This document shows, one piece after another, positions 1-13,400 of a DNA stretch of 64,000 bases. The notes under the pieces are model-generated. The model worked only from the letters and a program-made list of their open reading frames with translations. It had not been told where the DNA came from and did no database searches. Origin of the DNA: Phoronis australis (lineage: Eukaryota; Phoronida; Phoronidae); assembly GCA_002633005.1 (NCBI GenBank), contig NMRA01000448.1, forward strand, positions 186,001 through 250,000. The letters run 5' to 3'. How positions within the stretch are numbered: the first letter of the stretch is position 1; each line of letters opens with the position of its first letter. Made by a program: the position numbers and the translations under genes.

Positions 1-1353
1 CGTATAATAGCACCTGCTTTTATAGTTTTTGTTAAGAAAGAAAAAATTGTCTATTATTTGGATGAACCTGCTTCTATGTTCTCATGACTGGCAAAAGTGC
101 AAGTCAATTTTCGATAGATGGATTGTCCGCTTCAAGGGGTAATTGTTCCTTGTACTTAGTTACCAAATCACTTATAAAGTGAAAATTGCTAGTGCGGTTC
201 TCTCACAGCGAATGTATCAGTTAAAAATGGCCTGTGTCTCATACATAGTCATGACCTTTGAAGTTGCACTAAAGTAATAGTAAGAGCACCAAAGTGCCAG
301 CACAGTACCAGCTGAAAGTGATCTCACTGTGTGCACCATTGGCATTTTTGCTGCTTGCAAATGTGTTGTATAGTGAAATTGCCAGCATTTTAACTAATTT
401 GTTAGTGGGGTATCAGATCATTGCTTAAACATTCACAGGTCTGCATTTCTGCTGTATAGTGTTGTTCATGTTACTTAGGCAGTTTCAGATTTTTGTAATG
501 TTAAGCAAAATGGGATATTGAAATTGTATCGTAAGGTTAAGTAAAATAGATGTTACATTTAGTAAGCCATGAGCAGTCTGTTAAGTACAGTTTATAAAAA
601 CAAACGTCATGGATTATGTAATTTGGAGATCTTAAGGCATTTGTGATTTCGCTAAAAGCATCTTAAATAGAATTGTCAGTACAAAGATATAATATAAATA
701 TGACGTATTAATAAATAATTAATGAAATTACTGGAATAAATATTTATAATTTGGCTGTTATTTGACGACCATGGTATACGTTAATAATTTTAACGTTTTA
801 ACATTTTAAACCATAGCAGTTTACAGCTAGTACATAAAAAGTGGTTTTACATTATTTACACTCACATACTGTTGATTTTTATTGGTGATGCATTTTCTAG
901 AAAGAATATCATAAAGCTCACAGACAGCTGAGGTGTCGTTTGCATTAACGCTATTTGCATTTCATTTCCGAATTTGAGACTAAAATATGATGTTCTTTGT
1001 GTGCTTCATTTCTGGTGAAAGTTGGTCTAGTTAAGGACACCTTGTAGACCAAAAACACATATCACCTGATCTTGGGGTGAACGTTATTTTGTCAAAGTGG
1101 TTCCCGTGCCCAAGCAGAAAATCTAATTTGATTGATCGTTTGGTTTTATTTACGTGTAACATGGAGTAATCTCCCCTGTGTTCAGTCACTGTAAACTGAC
1201 TTCGAACTTCATTAATTGTAAATCACATGACATCAGTCATTTAGTTTCGGAAGAAGATTATCCATGTCAGAAATAATGTGGAAATTGTCCACATTTACTG
1301 TGATTGATGATTCTTGGTACGCTTTTGTAATCACACTTTTTTGCCAATTGCAG
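1..1353. other. No coding exon recognised
   Basis: AT-rich sequence upstream of the first recognised CCDC146 exon, most likely intron. I see no acceptor/donor-bounded segment matching the expected N-terminal exon and no promoter that I can support. Confidence 0.5.
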
Positions 1354-1436
1354 CTGTTTCAAGAGGGAAAATTGACAGGAACCAGAGTGGCCCAGCTGAA
1401 GGCCAAGTATACGGCTCTACATGACTTCCTTAAACA
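1354..1436 (+). CDS. CCDC146: CCDC146 exon 1 of window
   Basis: 83 nt after a TTGCAG acceptor, ending at a GTGAGT donor in phase 2. Encodes [20 protein letters not shown] and onward, matching the conserved GKLPGTR-type block near the N terminus of CCDC146. Reading past the donor would give an immediate TGA, which supports the border. The preceding exon with the start codon was not found in 1-1353. Confidence 0.9.
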
Positions 1437-4400
1437 GTGAGTGTTACAGGAGTGTCCAGATAGTGATGGACTGGCAGGCAGCCAAAGCCTGGCGTTAAAC
1501 AATTAGTAGCATTAGTCACATATAGCAATGTAAGAGAAAATAGGATGATTATTGAGATATGGTAGTAGTGACTGTGAGAGTTACTTGATATGGTTCAGTA
1601 TCTACATCAACAGATGAAATCCTGATAATTGACAAAATTCAGTTCAAAGATATCGCATGTTCTAATTGACAGTGTTTTGCCTTTATTACCAGTTCTCAAA
1701 ACTTTGCCACCAATCTATAGCAACTGAGTCATCGTATTAATTAAGCATGCCTTAAAAAACAAATGAACTGAAACATAAGTCAAAACATCTTAATAAAATC
1801 TATATATCCTTGCCTTGAAATTTGTTTGTGCACGTATCAGCAAAAATAGATATACAATTTCTTGCCCTGTTCTGTTAAGTTTGAAGAAATCTAATGTCTA
1901 GTTGAAAGTTAGCAAGCTTGGGGACTTGAGTGTAGGCTTGTTTCAGGTGATTCATGCCAAGCTCTCTGTGGGTTCAGGAATAGAATGTCCTTATTCTTGC
2001 CCTATGAAATTTGTAACATAAAAACCTTGCTGCTGTACCCAGCTCAGATTCTGTATTGTGTACTGTCTAGTCATGTTCTTGATTTCTTTGGTCACAAAAC
2101 CTATATTTTGAATGTCGTAAACAGTTGAAATATGTAATCCAGTCAAATTATTTGTTTACCTCTACTTATTTTGGACTACAGCGTCATTGTAAAGCGCTTT
2201 ATTCTCTTGTTTCCATGACAACAGTTGGAAATGTAAATACGCATACACGCAGTTTTTAATAAACCAGCTTAAATTTACAAATGCGGGATTCACTATATGA
2301 ACTATACATAGGCAAATAAATGTGCCAAGTACACTAGTAGGGGCACGTTAAGTAGTGCTTTAAGTCACTCATGAGATACTTAGTGCCACAATTGTCTGTT
2401 TTGTGTGTTCACTTATTTAAAGTATAGTTTGCTCCCATAATTCAGCATTCTGGCCAAGCCACCCAGTCATTATCAGTTATGAACGTTTTGTTCAGTAAAA
2501 GTAGTTAGCGAGACTGAACTAATACTCATGAAATACTATCGACATGTTGTGTGATCTAGCCTCAATCACGAGATACGACATCACTGGATACATCCCAGGT
2601 CATGTTTAACGCTATTTATTGCGTCACGTCCTTCCGTAGCACGCGTGAGAGCGAGGCTCATTACCTGCAGTTGGCCAAGCAGTACACGTCGGTGCTGGAC
2701 GGCCAGAAGGGGAAGCTGGAGAAAGCTGACGAGTTCCCAGAGAACTCCAACTCGGAGACGGCGAGACTACGCACTACGCTGCTGAGTCATAGTAATGAGT
2801 TGGCCATGACTGAGGAGAGACAGTACCAGCTGGACTATAAACTGGAGTGGTAGGTTTAACCACCATGTGGTATTTATACCTATTGAAGGTATTTTCTTAT
2901 TCTGGGTCTCGTGATTATCAAATAAACTTCCTCAACTAAAGGATAACATTTTAAACACAAATTTTATGGTTAATATAGTACATTATGTTTAAGTGAGTTG
3001 ACTTTAGAACATGACATTTCTACTGCAATTTTGGTTGATGACTATAATTGAGTGTTGATTTTTTTACTTTTTTGTCATTGTTGACTCATTATTGTCATAA
3101 TTACATGCCAAGCAAATGAGTTCAGCCAATATCTGTCAGGTGAATGTAATTTGATAATGAGGTATGTAGCATGCCAGTAAGGAAAAAAAGTTAATTGAGT
3201 TGGGCTTGCACTGTTGAATGATTGAAGTTTCCGATTTCCTCTGAAAGGTGATGATTGATTTGAACAAGTTGATGGGAGCTCCACCTTGAGGATTAGTTTT
3301 ACTGCATATGTTTGAACTTGGTGTAATGGAGGTTAAAACAAGAGAAGACTGTAATAAAAATCTCAATTATGGTAGATTTATAATTGTGATAAAAATGCTA
3401 TGTTTTATTTTTTTTGGAAAATTGCTGTTAGTTATATTTTTGTTTTCAGTCTTGAAGAGGAGAAAAAGTTGATTGAAAGAGAATATTCAAGGATGCCCAA
3501 AGCTGGGGTAAATATGAGGCACATTAAATTCACTTACACTGAAGCACATTTTGAATATGGCACGTAGTCAACTTTTATCTGAATATGACGCATTCAGCTA
3601 ATATTATAATTTTGATAATCACGGATGTTATTGGTAGATTTGTTTTAAAGAGTAATGACATGTCTTGGTATTGAAAACTGCATGTGCAAACAGTCACATA
3701 GTCTGACTCGTATTGTGCAGGACTGATGCTAATTATCTTCTCATATTTAGTCGTGAAACGGAGGGATTTGCATATTCACCTAAAACTTATTTATTTATTT
3801 ATTATTTAAACTTCTTTAAAAGACTGGCTGACCACTTCAGTGAATACACCAATTTTCAAGTGGGCCCAGTCGAAAATAATTACATGAAGTAAAATACAGA
3901 CAGCTATGTACAATTAGTTTGAAAAGATTAATAAATAAAATAAATTAGTATAGAAATAGTTAATATGTACAATTATATGAATAAATAAGATAAAATAGAG
4001 TAAAATCGTGATGAGCTGAGGCCTACAGTCCCGAACTGCAGACAAAGTCCCAGTAATTCTGTTTGAAGACGTGGACATTTGGTGCATTCGCGACGGCAAT
4101 CCCCAGATCGTTGTAAGCGACAGCACCTCTGTAGGCAAATGTTCTTTTACCACAGTTGTTTTTAGGTTTATCTCATACCAGGCAGCCAGAAACACTCGCT
4201 CCGGTATTGTATTTGTGAGAATCTCTGACTGCCTTGAATTTAGTCACAAGGTAATTAGGTGTGAGGCTATGTGTGGCTTTGCACACCATAAAGTTTAAAT
4301 GGAATGCACGCCTGCTAACCAGGCTGCAGTTTATCGAGGAGGTCAGCAATAAGAAAGTCATTATAAAGACCACTACAGTTGAGTATCAGCCCCCCAGCCT

Positions 4401-7400
4401 TGTTTTGTAATTTTTGAAGTCTATCCTGAAGTACGATGCACAATTGACCTGTCGCAAACAGATCCCCCTTGCATAATGTCTACTAACAAACAATACGTTT
4501 TACCCGGCAACGTGTTGTTTGTCGGGTAAAATGGCGGCGGTGTGTCAGTAATGCTGCGTTCTAAATGTTCAGTTAAGCTGTCACTCAAAATCCTGGCGAT
4601 AGATCAATTACCATACAATATCACAGTAGTCAAAGTGTAGTACAATTAGACTCCTGTACGGAGTCAGAAAAGTAGCCTGATCGACATAACTCCTGACTCT
4701 ATACAAAAGCCCATTGGCAATCCGCTGAGAAACTTATTTGCACACATACTCTACATGTTCGTCCCATGATAAATTATTATCAGTCATAATACCCAGATAT
4801 TTATATTTCGTAGTTCTTGCTAGTGTTGCATTGTTGAACCTACGCACATTTATAGTTGTAAAAAGGCTTTAAGTTCACTCTGTTATGATGATTACTGTCT
4901 GTTGCCTTCTTTAGCAAACTACGTTTTGAGGAAGCCCACTTAGTGTTGGAAATTTTGACAACTTAGGTTACAAAGTTCCCAGCAAACGAGAAGACCGCAA
5001 ACTACTCTCACGCCCCTGGTCTTTGCAGGGATGGTTCTTATTTAACATGTTCTGCCCTCTGTAGGAGATTGAGAAAAAAATCAAGGAGCTACAAGAAGCA
5101 TGTGATGAGCTGCGCCGTGAAATAGCACAGCGCTCCCTGGAGGCCAAAAATCTGCGAGAGGAATTAGCCTCGCGGACACGCGACTACCAAATGGAATTTA
5201 AGAATTATGAGGAAGAAGCAGAGGAGGTGGAGAAACTGAAGGGAGACCTGGTAGATGTCAACTCACTGCCCACGCAGATCAGCAAGGATATCGACAAAGT
5301 GAACAGACAGAGAAAGTAAGATATATCAGTTAGAGTTGTGTAAAACTTGACAAAATTATACAGTAAAACTTGCATGAGTCAGATTTTGCTTTACCTGATT
5401 GTATCTCTTTTGGGTCGATTGAATCGGTGACTTATTCCACTTTTACTATATTTGTTAGTAAAGTGCACGGTGAAAATAAAATAATAAAATATGTTTTATT
5501 GCAATGATGGATCACTAGCTCCCCCCATGGTGAATTCTGCTTACACTCGGTGGTCATGGTGAAGAATTTCACTTGGGTTTAGATGTCATTACAGGGATTT
5601 CCTGGTCATTTTGCACATTATTTTTGACGTGAACTCTATTGCAACGGAAAAGAAAACTGGATTGTAGCATGTAGCTGATGGCGTAGTTTTTGTTGCCATT
5701 AAGTATTGCAGTGTCGGTGGTAACTATGGATATTGGCAACAACAAAAATTACCATTGCCAATTTTTATATTGTCGTCATCTCTGTTTGGGCGTCCAGCGC
5801 CCACAGCTGTATTTCCTAAATCCCTCGTAGGAACTTGATGAAATTTGGCAGCTGTGTCCCTATGAAGCTGACAACGGATGACAACGAATTTCAAATCTCT
5901 TTGACAACCGGTGTGCCCCCTAGTGGCAATTTTAGTTTTTTACATTTACCTTTGTATCTTCGGAGGTCCTAGGCATCTATCAGTGAGATGACGTTTTCCT
6001 TCCATTTTTGGATGGATTCGAGGTACATTGCACCACCTAGTGGCCATTTTCACTGTTTCCGTCTGCCCCTATATCAGCCAAACTGCTCTAGGAATGATGG
6101 TGAAAATTGGCATACATGTTATTACTGTGAAGAGAGCGGCTGACGAGGATTTTCCAATGACTTCAACTACTGTGCCACCTCCTAGTGGCAGTTTTGTTTA
6201 TTTTTGCACCCATGGCTGTATCTCCTAAACGCTGTACAGTGTCTTTTTAAATTTTGCAAGTGTATTCATATGAAGCTGATAACGAACGGGGAGGACTTTT
6301 GGACGGATCGGAATACTGGTGTGCCCCCTAGTGCCAATTTTAGTTTTTTACATTTACCTCTGTATCTCTGTATCTTCAAAGGTACTCAATGGATATTCAT
6401 AAAATTTGGCAGATAGGCATCTATTAGTGAGGTGACGCTATCCTCCACTTTTCGGATTGATTCTACATAGTTTGCGCCACCTAGTGGCCAATTTCACTGT
6501 TTTCTAGTCTGTTTTTTCTGTGTTCCTCAATTTCTTTAAAGTTCCTTGGCGGATTTTAAAGGAAATTTGGTACTGTTGATGACATATGCCAATTTTCGGA
6601 TAGAATCGACATATTTTGCGCCATCTAGTGGCCATTTTTATGATACAGATGAACTCCCCTACAAGCACACTGTTTGCAGTGCATGCGTGGACACATTTCA
6701 ACCCTCCGCGTTGCTCTTGTTTTGGTTTTGGATGTGGTACCATTAGCAGCTGATAGCAGGCCTGCTTCTTTGTCCTTTGAATTGTTATTAACTATTAAAT
6801 TGTGCGAATACATTATACTTTTGTCGGATCACAGGATTTGTCTACACTGGTTTCACCCAATAGATGACATGCTGAGCAAATGTATGGAATTTTGAAAGAG
6901 ATGTATTTGTAATGGTTCCATACTAAGCATTTTTGACTATTTTACACCCGTTCTTCAGGGACGAAATACACCACCTGCAAATCGATCAAGAGTATGTACT
7001 TATAAGAATGGAATTATCATTTTTGAGTGCTGCACATGTTTCCATGTACATACTGTCCTGGCACTATTTTTGTTTCTGGTTTGTGTGAACAGCATTCTTG
7101 AATTTTCAAAATTTTTTATTGGTTTGCTGGCTTGACAAAACTGTTAAATTTTATGAAAGTGAAGCTGTCTTGCTAAAGCCACCAAACAGATTATAAAGCT
7201 ATGTTAAAAGCACTAACTTTTAAAACGTGAGTTGGTTGCAGTTCTTTCAGGATACCTACCTTGACTTATGCTGAATATGAACTCTATCTATTGACCATGA
7301 AGAGGTTATGTACACTGTAGGATATGTTCATGTTGTATTCTGTTGTGTTTTGTATTCACCATTTCTCTAAGTATGAATATTATTATTGTGATCAAAGGTT

Positions 7401-10400
7401 TAGTATATATTAGATTCAAAGAAACATGATTGAGAAACATTTATCTGAGAAACTCATGAAAGTCAGTGGATGGGTGTAAGCATAGCTGAACATGAGCCCC
7501 TTTAATAAGTGAAATTTTGATTAATTCCAAATTGGGCGTTTTATCGAATGCAGGCATTTAACTTGAATAATTACGATCATCACAAAGGATTAAAAACAGT
7601 TCACGAGAGAGATTATTGAACTACAATCTACTGCTTGCATGTGAATTTGTAGTCTAGCAAAAATGATGTGATTACATTGAGATCTGGTAAAAAAGTTCCA
7701 TTTTCATAGAATGTTGCTTTTCCTGAGCATTCTTTAGTACTTGCATTTGATAAGTGTTGAAGTACTAAGGTCTGGTCACATGACTAAGGTGTGGTCACAT
7801 GACTAAGGTCTGGTCACATGAACACTAAACATGTTTATTGGAGCAGTTGTCTTATGTTGCTTGTTGTTGATTTATTGTTTGGTATGATTTTGTAGTCACA
7901 AATTATTAAGGTAAGTCGGGTTATAAAACTATATTTCTGCCCATTAAGCTAACCTGTAATTGTTATCGTGAGCGTTCACTTTATGGAGAGCGCATATTGT
8001 GGTGCAATGAATATTGATGAAAGTTAATACCAAAATTCTGTGCATAGTGGAAATCACATCAAGGTCAAAGTTCCAATAAATTGTCTCACATTTTATTTTT
8101 AATTTAAGGGGACAAGAAAAGGTCTTTATGTTAATGTTCAAAGCCACTCACGTATTTTTTCATGTCAAAGAAATGTTATTCTTAATTTTTCATAATTACC
8201 AAGTCTGGATTAAGTGACGTTTGTTGCTGATTATTTCGACTAGTTTTGTTTTGCCCCAAACTTACTATCAAACTCTGGTAATTTTTCCTTCAAGATCGTA
8301 CTGAAAAAAGTTTTTATGTCTCTTACATCCAGTGAACATTGCTTAAGTATATCCCAACGAAGACCTTGTGCACACAAAACGTTCGTTAAGTTTCCCCCAT
8401 GCACATTTCATTGGTGACGGCTTTGGTTTCACGTTTAAGTATACATAATTCACATGTATTTGCAGCGAGGTGGATAAAAGGAAAAAGAATTTGGACGCTG
8501 ACCACCGGGACAAAGTTGAAGTACTGAAAGAGCTGGAGGGTAAGCGTCAGGATTTGGTCAACGAGAAGTTTGAGGTGGACGGAAATCTCAACAGGTTGAA
8601 GTCTCAGCACGAAGAGAAGGAGCGAGCCTTTGAGTTGTTATACAAAGAGTTTGAAGTGGCGCGAGACAAGGAATCTGCCCTAATGGCTGACAGGTGAGTT
8701 TCTCGTTCTTGGCAGCTAGTTCATTTTACTGGAAGATAGAGCAATTTCAGCCAGTTTTATGAAGTTTAGCCAAGAACAACTGTTCTGATCCCACTTAGGA
8801 TGAAAAGTAAAGTAGAAAGCAGATTTGTTGGAAAGATGTCAAAGGTTTGTTGTGTACCTTTAGTAAATACTAGATAGTTATATAACATTGAAAAGGGGTG
8901 TCATAATATTAGAATTTCTCTCGAAATTTTAAATTTATTTGTAAAAATTTAAGTTTCACATGAGTAACTGCAAGATATCATGACTCATGTTTGGCTTTAT
9001 TTTATTAGCATTATTATCTCTTCACAGGGCCACAATTGATTTGAACTTGCGACACATTGTGCACGAAAAGAAAACACAACATGACATACTGACAAGGAAA
9101 CAGAGAGAAAAGGACAGAGAATTGAGAAACTTGAAGAAGGCGGAGCTTCAACTGAAGGTAGCCAATGACAATGTGCAGCACACCAGTATGATCATGGACA
9201 AAGTAAAAGGACAGGTGAGCTGAATTAATTAGGAAAATTATGCACTTGTGTATCAAGAGTAATCAAGTAAAGTAATTCATCTTTTCTTCTCGAATCTTAA
9301 TTCCAGTATTGTCCTTTTCTTCTCTTTATACTTTTTCAAGCAATTCTCTTGATCTTAACGTAGTGTTGTGATTTGATCTAATGTTAGGTAAATGGTTTTG
9401 TTTTGGTGTTGTAGTTAAAGGAAAATGTTGATGTTATTGCACGTTTTGGCTAATATTAAGGCCTCAACTAACAGTTTAGATAACGGGATAACGAAAAATA
9501 ACAGAATGTCTATAGTGCCTACTAAGCAGTTATTGTGTCAAACTAATTTTCAAACGATATCATCCATCAGCTTCAGTTTTGAAGATTTCATAATCAATTT
9601 ACTTTTAAGCATTTACAAAAAACATTTTTAGAGATGTGGTAGTCTAAATAAGTCAAAGTATGTGCAATATCACCTGGAATATATATGCAGTGTTGTCAAA
9701 CTGAGGAATGTTCCTGATGTAATTAAGTTTCAAGTTCTTAGCTAACAATCTGCAATAACGCTTATCTGCCTTTCCCCATTCTTGCCTCTCTCTTCATCTC
9801 TGTCTGCACCTTGCCTACTGTTTCACCTCTACACTGCCTCTAGGCTCTGGGTACATTCGACAAGAGAAAGATTGAGAAACTGCTTGTGTATCTAGCAAAT
9901 CCACAAGTAGGTGGTCACTTCTCTTTTCTTTTAAGTTGTGTTTGTTTTTTGTTCTGTCATAACACGTAATTGCATACCCTGGTTTTGTTTGTTTTTGATA
10001 TGTTAAGTGCATTGTTAAGGATATTTGTTTTATTTTGGTTAGGGTGTGCCTGATTAAGAATATCTTAAAAGGAGTGTGATCAAAGTTAAATATCCTTATA
10101 TTATGATTTGCGAAGTCTTGTACATGATGGATAAACCTTGTCAGACCAACGGGATAGCTCGCCAGGAGTGTGTTCTGTAAATAGACAACCTAGTAGAGTT
10201 GTGCCACCTGACATGAACAGACAACAACTTGGATTAATCTGTGTGTCTCTGGTTACAGCAGCAGCAGTCACTACAAACTGGGATTGTCTTTAACTTAGTC
10301 TGTGTCTGACATCAACATCTTGTTGACATTTACAGAGGTCATGATAAGAACAAAGAGTTTGTGAGATGCACTTTTGATCCCGGGACAAGTTTTATGTGCT

Positions 10401-13400
10401 CGGTAAAGTCAGGGTCTTTACCTTCAGAACATTTTGCGATGTGTTGGACAGTACATAGACCTTGACTGTGTTTTTGTATCAACTGAACAAAGTTGCATTT
10501 TACTGTAGCCACTGATCAGTATTTGTTCCACCAAGTATAGGATAAGATGAGAATTCAACTTAGCTGGAAGTAACTGAAACCCAATACCGGTGGTTTTTTC
10601 TGTTGTTGTAATCATCAATCTCTCAATATTTATATACTATTTGAGTCTAGGCAATTCTCTTTACTCTTTTCAACATTTTAATATTGAAATTGCAAACTGA
10701 ATTTTGCATTTACTTCATCCAATTGACTTGTGTAGAGGGACCAACTACAGTACTTAAAGGTCAAGCATTCGTGGAATCCATTCATGGAATCCCTAAAACT
10801 GGAGTAAACCTATGATTTTGGGCCATGGTCTAAGCTTACCCCCAAATCTGCTGATAACTATTTATAGTATGATTCCTAACTTATGTAGGTTGAGGTTCAG
10901 CCCAAAGATGATGGCACACTACTCAACAAACGAAAGGAGCTTCAGAAAGAAGTGGATCAGACCAAGAGGGCGCTAGCACAACAGAACTCGCTGACGGCCG
11001 TTGAACAAGTCAAGGTGGAGCAGAGCATTGCTGAGGAAGAACGACTGTTGTACGAACAGAGCGACTTACGTATTGAGGTCGTGGAGTTGACACGACTGGC
11101 AGCCATTAAGGTATGGGGTGAAAGTGAAATTGTGATGAAATGCTTTTTTAACACCTACGCCCTTGTTGAATGTGTAAGACCTGTTGACTGTGTAAGACCT
11201 GTTGAATGTGTAAGACCTGCTGAATGTGCAAGACCTGTTGAATTCTTATTACAGTATAATATTGCGAATGACAATAATTGCCAGAATTGTCGTTTTTCCA
11301 TTTTCTAAGTGCTCGTAACACTGTTGGGAATGGCCACATTTTTTCAAAACATTATTATATTTAATAGCTATGGTGTAGAACTGGAACATGCAAAATCATT
11401 ATTAATTTGGTGTGACTTAAAATGTTTCATGGAAAAAACGTTAAATAGAATTATTTCACTTCTTAGCCAGAAATATCCATGTATATTTCTGGATTAAAAA
11501 TCAAAACAATAAAGACTAGAATAGAATAAGCAGTATGGAGCTTTTAGTATGTATTTATATGTTAACAATGTATGTAACGCGAATAAAATGTTAAAAAATT
11601 TAAAATAACCGCGATCACAAAGCAATTCATTACAAAGCAACACATTATTTTGCTTTAATAACTAAAAGTGTCATCAGTTGTGTGCCTATACTCACCTGGT
11701 GACACTTTTGGTGATAAAGTAAAACATCCTGCTCTTTTTTTGTGAACGGGACTACAAGTTACATGTACCTACTTGTAATTTAACAATTAAAAATATCTTG
11801 ACCATGGTTTTGTATTTTTGTATTTATCATATTGTCATGGTAACAAGTTTTTTATTGACATATCGCGAAACTAATCTGAGGCACATGTTCTGCTGGCAAA
11901 GAAATGATTTACTGTTTAGTTTTCATATGAAATTTGTTTGATTTATTTTTTCTCTTTTGAAGTATACATACAACACAGAACTATAATTAAGTATGAAAGC
12001 TGCACAACTTGCTCTTGTCCATTCTGCTCAGGCTTATACATTTAAAATGCTAATACCTGGGCAAGCCAGTTAACAGTGGTGGCAAAAAGGATGACGTCTG
12101 TACTTGCGAACGATTTCGATGGCATAGTTCATTGGCAGATAAATGACCTGTGAATATGCCAAAACATTTCTGTCTCACCTTCATGGAAGTATAGAAAACA
12201 ATAATGTAGACCAAGCGGTTTAAATTTTAGAATCGTTTTACAAAAAGGTAGGCGAGTCAATGGGAATCACCAAGGCTAAAACATCTGTTAACAGAGGAAA
12301 TTTTAAATGGGAACAACCCTCATGGTGGGATGACGAGTGACACGAGAGAAAAGAGCTCAAGAGTAAAGGATTAAATAAGTTAGGAAAAGGTTAATGTACT
12401 ACAAATGAATATAGAAGAATAATCAGTGATTTCAAATAATGCTGTTTAAATAAACAAGAGTTGTATAGAATGTCTATGCGGGATCAAACATAAAAACGGC
12501 TTAAGACCCAAATAAGTGTCTGGAAATTATTAAAAAACAGAATAAAAGAACCATTTAACTAAAAAATGATATCACTGTGCATCTGTGGAAGGGATACTTT
12601 GGTACCCTATTAAATTTTGGTTGTTTGTTATTGGACGAAGCATTTGTTGCTCAAGTTGACCTCAGTAACGAATTGCATGACAGACTGTGCGACCAATGTT
12701 TACGTAGTAACATGGATCTGAATTAAACCTATAACAGTCAACGAAGTCAACAATGCATTTAAATCTATTAAAAATAACACAGCCACTGCCATAGATGGGA
12801 CTCATGGTGAACTTATTAAGCTCTATCAACCAATTATAGCTCCATATCTGACTAAATTGTTTAGTAATTGCTATTTTAAATAGAGAGTGTAGGCTAGGGC
12901 ATTGGTGTAAAGTGCTAGTTGTTCCAATACACAAAAAGGAAGTCATGATGATTTAAACAATTGTCGAGGAATATCGTTGCTAAACATATTAAACAAATTA
13001 TTCGTCAATATAATCAATAACTGGCTGGTTGAGTGGGCGACCAATGCAAAAACTCTGTATGAAGAGCAGGCTAGATCTTGTGGCTTATACATTTCTGCGC
13101 GCCCCACAAATGGTGTCGAACCACGCGCACTATATCGTGTCTGAAAACAGTGTGTCCCTCACTTCAGGCTGATGAACGAGAGCAGAAGGCACGTGACTTC
13201 ATGCGTGCTGAGATGCGGTACCACCGAGCGGTGGAAGACCTTAAGACCAAGCAGCTTCAGATTCAAGATCACAACAAGAAGTTCCAGGAAATGCAACAGA
13301 AGTAAGTGAATGCCTGTTTCTATGGTGACAGATTTTTTCATTGAGCTGGAGAGTTATAACTCACTGGTGATTGGATTTAGGTGATGCAGCATTGCCTGAA

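Noticed and set aside
2602-2639. ATG at 2602 as a start codon for CCDC146 exon 2
   Set aside because: The residues before 2640 do not match the family, there is a clean acceptor at 2639, and the upstream exon 1354-1436 joins in phase.
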